Shown here: positions 10,741 through 22,336 of the stretch, piece by piece
Layout: each line of letters starts with the position of its first letter
Position numbering within the stretch: position 1 is the first letter of the stretch
The notes under the pieces: generated by a model
Databases searched by the model: none
What the model was told of the DNA's origin: nothing
Seen by the model: the letters and a program-made list of their open reading frames with translations, nothing else
Assembly (NCBI GenBank): GCA_023333565.1
Contig: JAJKFH010003627.1
Location: 7,235,501 to 7,299,500, forward strand
Length of the DNA: 64,000 nt
Source of the DNA: Puffinus mauretanicus
Taxonomy: Eukaryota > Chordata > Aves > Procellariiformes > Procellariidae
Reading direction: 5' to 3'
Program-made: the position numbers and the translations under genes

Positions 10741-11630
10741 CCATCTAAATTCATCAACATGGTACATGTTTGTAAGTGTTAAGGGACAGGGCAGACATGA
10801 CAGGTCTCTTGGGCACTAAGATAATTTCTGATAGCTGCAATTCATGAAAAGCAGAGAACGTGCAGCACCTCCCTGAAAAAATAATTATTTTTTAATAATA
10901 GTTTATGAAACAAGCAGGGCACCAGTGAACTCGGCTACTGGGGAAGAAAAAAGCCTTCAAAAACGTAGCTCTTGAATAAACTGAAAATCTTAGTTTGGAG
11001 TTGTGACCTAAAATGGTCAGCATGGCTTTGAACCAGAGACATTGTGGTCTTGAATGATTATCTGACTTAGAGCTCCCATCCAAATTGAAAACCTTGGTGA
11101 AGTGGGAGCTGGAAAATGACATTGTTAAAGAAGCAATTTTTACCCTGAAGAGCTTGCAGCCTGAATGGAAGGACTTAAAAAACAAAGAGGAAAAACTGTT
11201 TTGTGAAAAATACAGAAATATCTGTTGTTCTTATTTTGCAGGGTTCAAAACAGGCAGACCATGAGGGATTTTCAGCATTTGTAATGAGTGCTTTTAATCG
11301 TTTCTTTTTTTTAAAAAAACAAATAGAAAGCGTTATCAAGATGGCTATTGAGAATTTCTCCTCTCTGATAGAAGGCTTTTCAGTCAAGCTAAAAAGCAAT
11401 AACATTTTCAAGAAAAAAATTCAGTGAAAATGTCACAAAAAATGAAATGTCTGACAAGCACAACAATCTTCCCAGCCTTGAAAAAAGGAATTGGGTATTT
11501 TATTTTTTGACTTTCTGCTTTATGATTTTGGCTGGGTGGATGATGCAGAATTAGGAAGGTGACTTTTCCTTCTTCCAGAGATGGAGACCTGAGGACCAGA
11601 AAGATGAGTCTTACCCCAAACCATGCCTGC

Positions 11631-11825
11631 AGTCACAGACTCACTTAGGTGAGGAGGGACCTCTGGAGGTCTCTGGTCCAACCCCATGCTGCAAGCAGGG
11701 CCAACTTCAAAGATTAAATCAGTTTGCTCTGGGCTTTGTCTGGTCGAGCTTTGAAGATCTCTGAGGATGGACACTCCGCCACCTTCATCCCAGTCACAGA
11801 GAAATTGCACCCAAGTTTTCAGCCT
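11631..11825 (-). mobile_element. CR1 LINE 3' fragment, degraded
   Basis: The plus strand reads as the reverse complement of a CR1 3' end: a cacttagg..gagggacctctgg core, then caaccccatgctgcaagcaggg, then a ttgaagatctctgaggatgg block and a caccttc..cccagt block. The order and wording match CR1 3'UTR and terminal ORF2 sequence. Divergence is high and the 5' end is lost. Confidence 0.8.
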
Positions 11826-13109
11826 CCAGGTTCAGTGCCCAGATGAAAAAATGTCCTAATGCCTCTCACTGCCCTGGAATTGTCATGGACGAAATGCAGG
11901 AGGGTTGGCATACGCAGTGGCATCTACAGTCACAGGGGAAAGAGTCTCAAAAAGAAAGAGATGTGGGCCAGAGCTTTTTGAAACCTTCAGGCTCTGTCCA
12001 CAGCCTTCAGTAGGGACGTGAGTAATCGAGTGTGGGTGCTCTCCAAACCAGCCTCCTCCAAAGCAGCCATGCTGTAGACACTCAGCCCCACCACAAGCCA
12101 GCCTCCAAGCTGTACTCCAAAGCTGTGATACCTGGTTTGTCATCCTTGTTTGTTTTCCCCCCCTTCCAGTCTGCTAGCAATTGCATTTCTGGGGGCACGG
12201 AGCTCATTTATGAATCTCTGCAGCAATAAAACAAAAAGGAAGAACCTCAATGCCACAACCTAGACTGCCGGGCAAGGAATTTGCTTGCCATTTGTGGGCA
12301 ATCATTTGCCATCTTGCATGGGAAGTGGATCAAGCTACTGGGGGACTTTCAGCTCCAAAAACCACTAGAAAAAAACGGAAACTGCCAGGAAGCAGAGGCG
12401 AGCGGATTGCAGTGGGACGGCTCGGCTGTCCCAGCAGCAGGTTTTACTGATGCTAAGAGCTCCAGGCTCCTGGAATTGCTTTCCCAAAGTCTCTCCAGCT
12501 GGCTGCTGAGGTAGAACCTGCAAAGAGTCCAGGCAAATACCTTTCATCTTTTTTAAGCTTTATTTCCGCAGGAAGCAGAGTTACGCTGCTGTTCTCTCTT
12601 TTTTTTTTTTTTTTTTTCCCTAATAACTTTTAAAGCCTTTGGCTGCTTGCACCAAATTTTTCACAGGGGGACCAGACGTGCAGTTCTGACAAGTCTGGAG
12701 TAAACAGGCAGCTGGGGAGAGGAGAGAGAAACTCCACTAGCACAAAATGCCTCTTGTCGACAGTCACACCGGAGCATGAAGCATCTCATTTTCTGGGCAC
12801 CGTGGAGTCCAAGCAGAGCTCGGCCTCCAGGAATAACTCCGTGGGAAACGGGCTGCACCGGTTCAGCCCATCTGTCTCCCAAGTAAGTTGTCCTGCTTTA
12901 CGGCAGGGTTTTGCAGTTTGCTCTGAGCAATGCCTGTGTGCAAGCAGCAATAAAGAGTTGATTTCTAGCATGGAAGGAGGTTGTGCTCAGGGCTTCTTTA
13001 GTCCTGAGCTGCTGGAGCCACCCCATGTGCGGCTGCTAAAAAGCTCTGCTACATGCTGGGGTGTATCATCAGGCATAAGCCATCAGATGCATCAAGGCAT
13101 CCTTCCTCT
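11826..13109. other. Noncoding stretch with poly-T tract and an exon-like segment
   Basis: A run of 20 T lies at 12599-12618. An open, phase-symmetric, exon-like segment lies at 12667-12882 and is described separately. No transposon is recognised with confidence; 12890-13109 may contain further eroded sequence of the adjoining CR1. Confidence 0.5.
12667..12882 (+). other. Exon-like segment, 216 bp, unrecognised
   Basis: A TTTTTCACAG acceptor ends at 12666 and a GTAAGTTG donor begins at 12883. The 216 bp between them are open for 72 codons in phase 0, with Ser, Thr, Asn and Gly predominating (it contains SSASRNNSVGNGLHRFSPSV). The phase would be compatible with the candidate exon ending at 4752. 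The antisense frame is also open, which weakens the case. I do not recognise the product; it may be a chance reading frame or a noncoding RNA exon. Confidence 0.2.
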
Positions 13110-13465
13110 CTGCACCGCTGCAATACTGTGCCCAGTTTTGGGTACCCAGTCCCAATGTGACAGGAGGTGAGAAGAGTGACCGGCATTATCAGAGCCCTTG
13201 AAAACAGGAAGCCTAGAAGGAGACTGAAAAAGACTGTGATTGTTTTAGTCTCAGGAAAGGGAAATATGAGAGCAATCTGCAAATTTGCAGAAAGTTCTTG
13301 TGAAGAAGGGAGTCTTCTGTGATCACAACAGGTAGGAAAGGAAGTGGCAGGCTTCAGTTGCAGCCCAAGAGGATATAGGTTAGAAATTAAGGAAAACCTT
13401 GCCAAGGGGAAAAATAATCCTGTCTGAACAGGGATGGCGTTCCACCTTTGCAGTTATTAAGAGCA
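13110..13465 (+). mobile_element. CR1 LINE fragment, old, sense orientation
   Basis: The sequence runs from a gcaatactgtgcccagttttg block through an agactgaaaaagactgtgatt block and a caggcttcagttgcag block to aattaaggaaaaccttgcc. This is the order of the terminal CR1 ORF2 (CAQFW peptide) and the region before the 3'UTR. Many substitutions and indels are present, so it is an ancient copy. Confidence 0.75.
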
Positions 13466-16400
13466 AGCAATACACCCTTCAGCGGGGCTTATGCTTTCGG
13501 TGGAGGTGACCCCTAGGCCTCCTTCCTGACCTAATTTCTACATTTCCATAAGGAAGCCACCGTCACTGAGGAGACCACCTCAGTGCTTAACGCGCTGCCT
13601 GAAATAGATGGGCAGGATACAAACCCTAGAAGAGAGGGTGACGGTTTGTCAGCTTGCCTGGCGTGCTCGGCAAAAAGCCCAAGGACAACTCCTGCCCCAT
13701 TTCTCTGGACAATAAGGACGCTGCAAATTCCAGATTATCATTCCTGCCTAAATTTCCTATCTGTATTCAGGAAAACCTTGGGACTTTCCTCCATGCCACA
13801 AATAAACTGCTGTGAATTAGTATTTTAAAAGCTCTGCTGAACCTGTATTCGGTAAGAACAGCGTGACTGTTACTAATTTAAACTTGGCCAAACCACTATC
13901 CCACTATATGGTGGAGAATTTCAGTCTGGATCTGGACTTTGCCATTTCTGTCCAGGACATTTGACTGTCTGGAGTAAATCAGCACTTTCAGCTTGAATTG
14001 TGAAACTGCACTCACATAGGAAGCACCTGTCACACAGACCGAAAATCTCCCTGCTTGCCAGAGCGAAGAGGCCACTGCACATGTCCAAAATATATGTGCA
14101 GTGCATATGGATGCACATGCTGGACACTACCAATGCCCCTCTGAACATCGGGAAGAAGGCTTTTCCCCTTCAAAGACAGCCTACTAACTTGTTCTTCTTG
14201 CAGAGTCTCTTTTGAAGGCACAAGGACCCTAAGTCAGCTGATGGTGCCACACACAGTCTAATCAGCAAACCTGGCATGTTCATGTGCAGAAGAGAAAAAA
14301 AAAAACACCTTGATCACTACTTGCCTTTTACCTTAACCAAGCCTGCCTTGATCTCACAAAACTCAGGGTGCTTGGAGTACAGAGACATGAGTTCAAAGAG
14401 ACAGCAAGAAGTTAATCTGAAAGCAAAAGGTGCTCTTCAGGCAGGTGGGAAGAAGTAATTAGAAAGCACAGCTATTCCAAAGCTTCAATAAATGACATCA
14501 AGGCAGCCATTATACACTCACTAAAGCACGAGGGTCCTCCACTCTTGTCAATCAAGAAAAAAAGCAAGACTGTAGACATATGGGCCAGACTGCAAAGGCA
14601 GGAGCTGATAGGGCTCCTCACCACCCCACTCGAGCGGGCAACGGCAACAGCAGCTACACCAACATCCGCTGTGCTCCATGAGCTCCATGGAGCTCCATGA
14701 GCTTCGGGTTTCGGTAGGCAATGTCCCATTTTGGTGTTATCCATCCAAAATGCGCTGACTTTTTAGTTCAGCATTTTAATTATTATTTCATTTCACCTTC
14801 AAAAACTATAGCCTGGCCCACTCTGGTCCTGGGAAGCCTGGTGACAAATCAAAGGGTGCTTATGCTTTCGTATCTCCCAGCCCCAGGCAAATGTAATGCC
14901 AGAGCTGGATTCAGGATCCCGTCACTTCAAAACTGCAGATGCAGAAGGAGGTTCCCTTCTGCATAATTATTCTATCTCTAGCTTCTCGTCTGTAAAACGC
15001 AGCTAATCATTGCACAGCTTTTGTCTATTTAGGCTGTAAGCTCGTAGGGGCTATCCAAGGACACGGCGTGTGAGGAGCCCCTCCGTCAGACAAACAGAAG
15101 ATGACTTGCATGAGCTGAATGCAGGCAAGGTTGGCAGTGAGAGATGGCATCTTTTATCAGAAAAATTGATTCACAAAAGCCAAGAGGAGCAGTTTTGTCT
15201 CCAGCAAGCAACATCAATACACACATATGGATGCAGAGCTAGTGTTTCTCCCGCAGCATTTCACCACCCCCCTTTCAACATCCCTCTCTACCCCTGTCCC
15301 GTAGCAGCGTGACAGTCAGACAGCTGCTCGCTGACTCAGGCTTTTCACATCCTACAGTCAGGCCTGAATCCCACATAGCGGTGATGCAAACCCAAAACCT
15401 CTCTCCTATGCCAGATGTGTGCCAGCTGCAGCTGAGCAGCACGCGCTGCGATCCTCCGCTCAGCTGCCCCTGGCTGAAGGAGCAGGCGGGGGTTGCGGTA
15501 CCCGGCTGCTGCCGGGGGCCAGGGAGGGAAGGGGTGCCGCTGAGCAGCACAGCACGTCCCTTCTGAAGGAGAGCTCCTCTCTCTCCTTCTCCCCCAAGCG
15601 CAGGAGGCACCAGCCACATTATGCAGCGTGATGTAGCTTCTGATTCTTGAGGGCTCGGAGAATCGCCTGGACACTGAGCAGGCTCCCGCTGGAGTTCGGA
15701 AGACGCCCGTGTGAGTGTGTGATCCCTGCTGCCAGCCTCTGCCGTCAGCTCTGCTCACAGGCAGATCTCGATAACCCTCCCAAGCCGCTGTGGAGCTGGG
15801 GCTGCCGGCAACAGTAGAAGCCCTCTCCCCTTCTGTGAGCACTGATCCCTCCTAAAACCTGAAGCGATTGCATTAATCAGTTTGCTTCGAAGTAGACCAT
15901 GCTGAATGTGTTTGAGCCTGGCTGATGAAATGGTGAGAGGAAGAAGTGCAAGGAGATTAGAAAGGAATCATGCTTAATTTGGGAATGTCTCTGAAGATTT
16001 ATTCCAAAAGCATGAAAGCCATGGAGAACACTCCCGCCCAGAGATTAAAGATGCTCTGACTCACATCTCTGAGGCCTGACAGCAGCTTATTCAGAAGAGC
16101 TGCCTGCAGCCATGAGGCAGAGGATAGAGTTTTCCCAAAGCATTTCAATTTTCAAGAGAAAAAAAAAAAGACTAGACTTCATTAGTTTCACCAAATAACA
16201 TGAGATGCCACGGTCCCCTTCTCTCTTAATGATCCCTGCCCTTTCATAGGCCTAAGAACACATCCAGCAGTTGGAGACAACTTCTGAATCGCCACTTTCT
16301 GGTGTTTCCTATTGCATTTGACCTCCAAACAAAAGCAGAGCTAAGAAGCCAGTGGAAGGCCCTTGCCAATCAGGGGGGAACGCAGCAACCATCACCCTTT

Positions 16401-18619
16401 GCCTGCCGTGCCTCGTCATGTCTCCTTTTTCCACAGAAGTGAAATCCAGGAGCTAAAAGTGTACAGCTGTTTTATCATGTTGGCCTCTTCCAGGCCACCT
16501 GGTTCTCCCTGCTGCATGGCCAGCTCTGTGAGCATCACACGACCTCCGAGCAGGGCAAACGGAGGTTCTGCCATCCCATGGGTGGTCCACTGAGTACTGG
16601 GTATGTGGATGGTGCCAGGACCTCAGCATCTCTTTCCCCACAAGTTCATGATGGCCCCACTGTCCATGCCGAGTCCAGGAGAGCCTCCAAAGGCAAGAAG
16701 GTGGCACCTGCAAGAGGGTGCGTGTAGGAATTGGTCTTGCATTTTCTGCTTTGCTCCTCTCATCAGGTGCAGAAGGGAAGGGGATGGTGAGTTTGGGAGA
16801 GATGGGATGGCAGGTATAGGGAACAGTGGGATTGTTGCCAACAGACTGCCCATGCTGGAAATGCCTTTGGGAGTGCTGGTGTAACTGAGCCTTGGAGATG
16901 CGCAGCAGGACAGCTCCAGGGCATCGGGAAGAAGGAATCAGATTCAATGCTTGACTGATGTGGGCACCACTTTGACATCACCTCTTACAACTAGTGTAAA
17001 CAGCCCTGTGTTTTTACTCATAAGGACCTTTTGGTAGATAACCCGGTGAGGAGTGTGTGGCTGATGCTGTTGACATCAACACCATCAAGGTGAAGGCTGA
17101 CATGGGGTACACCATTTGGGAGGTGTCAGCTCTCGTCTAGGGAGGTCAGGCTGCTGCTTCAGAGGGTGCTGCCAGCAGAGTCCCTCTGCACAGGACCCTG
17201 TGTGGAACTGCACACCAGCAGCTCAGGGGACAGGGGAAGCAGGGGGCAGGAGAGCAGCCATGGCACTGTGTTGCAGATGCACGAGAAGTTCCCTTGCATC
17301 GCTGTGCAGCTGATCATCTTTGGTACAACATTACAGACGGTCCTTTCTGAGCAGCTGCCACTGCTGCTCCTTGTTCTGTTCTCCGAGACAGCTGGAGCAG
17401 AGACAAGCCCAGCCCCATAAGAGGCTCTGCAGAGTTTGTTTTGATCTTCCTGCTGATGGGGAAGGACAGTCAGAGCCTGCTGAACAGAAAAGGCTGTGTA
17501 CCAGCTCTCGGCGTCCAGGTAATTGTACTCATCTCCCATCCGTCATCCCGGGAACGGCAGCCTCTGTTGCCAGACCTAATGCCCTTTATGCCATTTCTTT
17601 CATGGAACCGGCTTGAAATTGATTTTGAAACAGAAGCAAGAGCCTGTATCAATTTTCCCCTTGGACATGTGACGGCGTGTCTGCTTTCTGCCGGGTTAGG
17701 TTATTGTTGTTCATTGCTGTATGTGTGTGTGTTCCCCTGGCTCTGTTCACTGAGACAGGTAGGAAGGATCCCATCTTTCCAAATTTGGGCCGGTGAGGGA
17801 GAGGAGATAACTGATAACATGATGTAGCAGATGACAGCCACCCCCACACCACAATGTGTCCATCACCTGCACCCTCACCGGCTTTGTTTGCCAGGGGAAG
17901 GGTTCGAGGAAGAGATCTGAGGCAGATCCATTCTCTACAGCTCAGTCAGCCCTTTCCAAATCATGAAGTCTGTCCAAGTTGTGGAAGGAAACTGAGTTTA
18001 AAGGCTTATGCACAAGGTTTCCTCACCTGTGGCAAGGGGACCCCATCAAAAGGCACCCCGAGGTTTCTAAGCAGTGCAAGGTCATAGGACTGCTTTTTGA
18101 TGTCTGTCTTGAGGCTCTGAGGTTCTTGCTTTACAATTCGTCTCTCTAACTAGAACCTGTGGTGCTAAGAACATGCAAAGAGGTGACAGCCTTGCTCATG
18201 GGTCCCCCTGCTCTTCTGCAGCCATGAAGTGAGATTAAGATCTTCTGGCTGGAGACACAGTTGTGGAGGGGATCCAAAATCAGAAAGAGGGTGGATTTTT
18301 TTTTTCCCCAGATCGATTTCTGTTTAAATACTAACAGAGCAATCAAGATTTCCTCCATTCTTAAGCAGAAATCTTATAGCACCATCTGATCTTGAAGATT
18401 CCTGTTAACAGCACAATGTCCTTCACCAAACGCAGCTGCCAGATCTACTCCAGTGGCAGTTTGAGAGGCTGCCAACTGGTGTGGACCTAAACCTGGTGTG
18501 AAGATAGTCCTCTCAGCCCCAGCCAGGATCCAGGCAGGGCTGGAGGAGCCTTCACAAGATTAGTCTATCCTAAATCAGTCTGAAAATACGTTTGTTTAAC
18601 CTGCCCCTTAAAACCTCCA
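13466..18619. other. Noncoding stretch, no gene recognised
   Basis: I see no convincing exon or transposon. Small features are a 16 bp perfect palindrome at 14680-14695 (GAGCTCCATGGAGCTC) with flanking partial repeats, short A runs near 14291 and 16160, and moderately GC-rich sequence at about 15440-15620. Confidence 0.5.
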
Positions 18620-19162
18620 CAGAATCACAGAGTCACAGAATGGTTGAGGTTGGCAGGAAGCTTTGGAGGTCATCTTATCCAACACGCCTGCTTAAGCAGG
18701 GCCGCCTAGAGCTGTTTGCCCAGGACCATGTCCAGACGGTTTTTGAATATCTCCAAGTATGAAGACTACGACCTCCCTGGGCAACCTGTTCCAGTGCTCG
18801 GTCACCACAATGTACTGGTGGTGCCTGGGGTAGTTCCTCCTCAAGTGCAGGGCTTTGCACTTTTGTTGAACTTCACGAGGTTCCTGTCGGCTCATTTCTC
18901 CAGCCTGTCATGGATGGCAGCATGACCCTCTGGTGTATCAGCCACTCCTCCCACTTTTGTATCATCAGCAAACTTGCTGAGGGTACACTCTGCCCCATCA
19001 TCCAGATCATTAATAGAGACATTGACCAAGATTGGGCCCAATATTGACCCCTGGGGTACACTGGTGGCTACTGGCCTCCAACTAGACTTCGTGCTGCTGA
19101 TCACCACCTCCTGGGCATGGCCATTCAGCCAGTTTTCAATGCACCTCACTGTCCGCTCATCT
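18620..19162 (-). mobile_element. CR1 LINE, 3' end with part of the reverse transcriptase
   Basis: The plus strand begins with an agaatcacagagtcacagaatgg CR1 3' end and runs back into ORF2. The minus-strand translation includes VPQGSILGP, NDLDDGAECTLSKFADDTK and VGGVADTPEGHAAI. FADD is the catalytic reverse-transcriptase motif (codons at 18961-18972), intact in this fragment. The start of the block reads WLNGHAQEVVISSTKSSWRP. A missing stretch near 18715-18850 shows internal deletion. The element is 5'-truncated near 19162 and cannot encode an active protein. Confidence 0.93.
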
Positions 19163-22100
19163 CTGGCAAGGGAAAGGTCTTGCTTTTGTCTGCAAATCTG
19201 TTGTCATGCTTCACTATCCTCCCTCTTGGGATTTTTTTTTCTTCCTCACTGCCTTTTGAAGCTGACTTTCAAACAGTCCCTCCTTGCGCCTGGCTAAACC
19301 TCGGGGCCACGTACAGAGGGAAGTGGGGAGAGATTGTGCTTTTCCTGATTTGCTCTGTCACTGAAGGGAACAGCCCTGGCTTCTAGCACAGGCTCGTTCA
19401 GCAGCATTTCATGTCTGTGCATCCGAACCTCTTGTTTTCAGATTACTTTGGGGCTGGTTTTATTAGTGGTTGATTGAGTGGTCTCAGCATGGCTCTCGTG
19501 GAATACCCACATCTTCCGTTCACCACGGAGCAGATGGAAATGTTCTCAGTGAGACACTCATGCATATGCAACATCTACAGAGGAAGAAGATATCTCAGCT
19601 CTTATTGCTGCTGCCAACAATGCTGCCTGTCAGCTTCTGGGTGAACTCGACTGATACTTATTTGGGCAGTGTCAGAAAGGAGCATTGGTGGAAAAATCCC
19701 CAAGTCGTGTAAAGATGCCATTGATTCTTCTGGTAGAAAATCTTCAAATGCTGTAAATACCCTATTGAAATTTCTTTTTTTGTCACTGAGTGTTGAAATC
19801 TTGACAAAATACTTTAAAAAAAAAATCCTTTGGAATGTTTTGACCACCTTTTCAAAAAGAGTGTGATTAATAAATACAATGGGCTTCTTTCCACTTGAGC
19901 AGCCCTTTATACCTGCTGGAATCTTCTGGGTGAACGAGATTAAGGTATGAAAGACTTCAGGAAGCAAAACCACCAATAGATTTGGAAAGGACAGAGCATA
20001 AAAAAGAGTGCCAGACACTCGCATTTAGGGATATTCTGGAATTGATATTAAGCCATTTTTGTGCTGCCCAGAGGTTATATGGCTAAAAAAGGACATCTGA
20101 AGCAGCCTTATGATTAGAGAGTCATGATTTTGGTGCCCTCGTGTTAGGAGAAACAAGGGAGTGAGGAAACCAAGTGGAACTGCTCTCTCACTGGAAATGG
20201 GTGCTGTGGCTAATGCACCTGCCCAGCAAAAACATATATGGATTTATAGGTATGGCTGAGTGAATTATGACCCTGCATATTCCTGTTTGTCTGTAACACA
20301 ACAGACCACCTCTCCTCTCCAACCTGCCGTTCTTTATTATTATTGGGGTTTTTTTTAAATATTAAAAATGGCATGTTTGTCATCAGTCATGCTCATTCTC
20401 TAATCATCATCTTGGATCCAGACTGTCCCTCCACTGACCACAAACATCCTACAGTCAAAAATCTGGTGTTCTCAGCAAGATCCAAAAGCCATAAATGTTT
20501 CGTTTTAGTAGAAATTGAGTTTTTCTTGATCTTTCACATGCAAGCACAAGTTTCTGTAGATGCTGTCCTGAAGCCTGTAAAATGCTGAATGGCCAAACAG
20601 TGAGGCACCGGGCTCAGGCGGTGCTTGCATTGATTAGCTGAGCCCTGATTGATGTGTGGATGCTTTATGCTTTGTTCTCTAATGTACTTTCAACAGCGCT
20701 AATAGAATTTCCTTTGAACAAGCAGGAATAGGTGATCACACAATTATGTGTGGATTGTCTGTCTGGATGATTCAGCCTCATGTTGTTGTCATAGCAGCAT
20801 GTCCCCATCACGGGCTCGCACATTGAGGTAGGGCTCTTTTGTATGTGCTGGTTTGTTATTTGCAAATAATAAACAAAACCCGGTGCTTTGATAGAAGAGG
20901 ATTTGCTGTGTCGTTGGAATTGTGACTGCATTTAAATGTGGGAGGAAAAATGGAGCTGATTGATTGATTATTAACACCCTTAGGGCATCCCTGTAAGGAT
21001 TACCAAGGATGAAAATGCAGCGCAGATTTGTCTTTGATTTTGGAAGTCGCAGAAAAGAGCTGTTAAATTTGTTTCTATATCCTCTAGAGTGAGAGTCGGG
21101 TTCCCTCCCCTCCCAAAGGAAGCATACTCTTTGGCGGTGTTGTGTCATTACTCATGCAGCATGGCCCAAGGAGCAGGACTTTGGTTATTTAAGCAGTCCT
21201 GGCCCGTGGTTCTCTCCAGCCTCTGAGCCACAGGTCCACACCTTGCTCTGAGTCTGTGCTGACCACCAGTCATCCCGGCACTGTGCACTGGGATCACTAG
21301 CTGGACCCTAAGTGGGATGCAAGGCTGCGGGGTGTGATGTCACGTGATGTCACATAATGCTGCCCCAATCACACTCCAGCTTGTTGGCTACTTAAATTTG
21401 CTCTTTGCCATGCTGGACACATAGGGAGCCACAGAGGTCTGGAAGGGCTTTTGCACCTTTCAAGCCTGTCTTCGTCTGTCACCACAGTCCAAAAGTAGCA
21501 TGGGTTTCTAGAGGAGATCTAAAACAGCAGTGTGCCAATGAGCCATGACAAAACATACCACAAGAACTGAGCCCACTGAAAAGACACAACATTTCTAGCC
21601 TTAGCTGTAGAAGTAATCCAGTCTTAAACCTGCAACTCTTCCAAAACATTGTTTCCCAAGTACATATAGGTGAATAACGAGTGGGACATTAAGTATCTGG
21701 AGATGTTTAGACATGGAAGAAGCCTATGTCCAGTGCTGCAGCTGGGACTCTTGCAGAACTGACCAACTGTAACCAGTAGGAAGGTCCCACAGTGATGAAG
21801 GGGTTGTGCCAGCCCCAGCTGGGACATGGCACTAGGCTGTGGCAGTGCATGTGAAGGACTCAAGTGAGCATCACACGCACATCCTGAGAGCCAGCAGGTC
21901 CTTGGGGAAGGCAGGGGGAGCACCTCTGCTAGGCAAGCCTCCTGTTAACACTTTCAAAGAGGCATCTGTCCTTGCATCTGATCCCTGTGGCTTCCTGCAG
22001 GTTCAAATTGACATCCATGGAGGCAGATCCCCAGTCAGGGTGGATCACCATCTGACTAATTCAACTTACTGCATACAAAGAGGACCTGAGCAGCTGCAAG

Positions 22101-22320
22101 TCTGTTTGAGGTTGATTTACAGCCAGTCGTGGTTCGGGGCATGTGTTAAAACAACAGAAAAAGCCAACACACATGCACACACAAGAGAACAGGTAAAGAA
22201 GAGGAGAGTGGAGATCCTAAAAGAACTCTACATCTAGGAATAATCTGAGTGTCACTAAATCTTTGTTTGCCCTGGCAGACAGAGCCCAACATGTCTAAGG
22301 AAATTTTCGATCATATTTAA

Positions 22321-22336
22321 AGAGAGAGAGAGAGAG
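22321..22336. repeat. (AG)8 dinucleotide repeat
   Basis: Eight perfect AG units. Confidence 0.9.

Larger units (their letters stand above)
4816..11630. other. Noncoding stretch right of the RAD54L promoter
   Basis: I recognise no exon or transposon here. The stretch holds a CpG cluster at about 7838-8240, an AT/AC dinucleotide tract at 9733-9770, a weak exon-like segment at 9882-10041 and a homeodomain-motif-rich patch at 10560-10740. Short A or T runs occur near 6961-6985 and 7161-7170. The remainder looks like unique, moderately AT-rich intergenic or intronic sequence. Confidence 0.6.

Noticed and set aside
17166..17827. Overlapping plus-strand frames near 17.2-17.8 kb with AG/GT pairs
   Set aside because: No frame gives a recognisable peptide, and possible splice sites do not agree with each other in phase.
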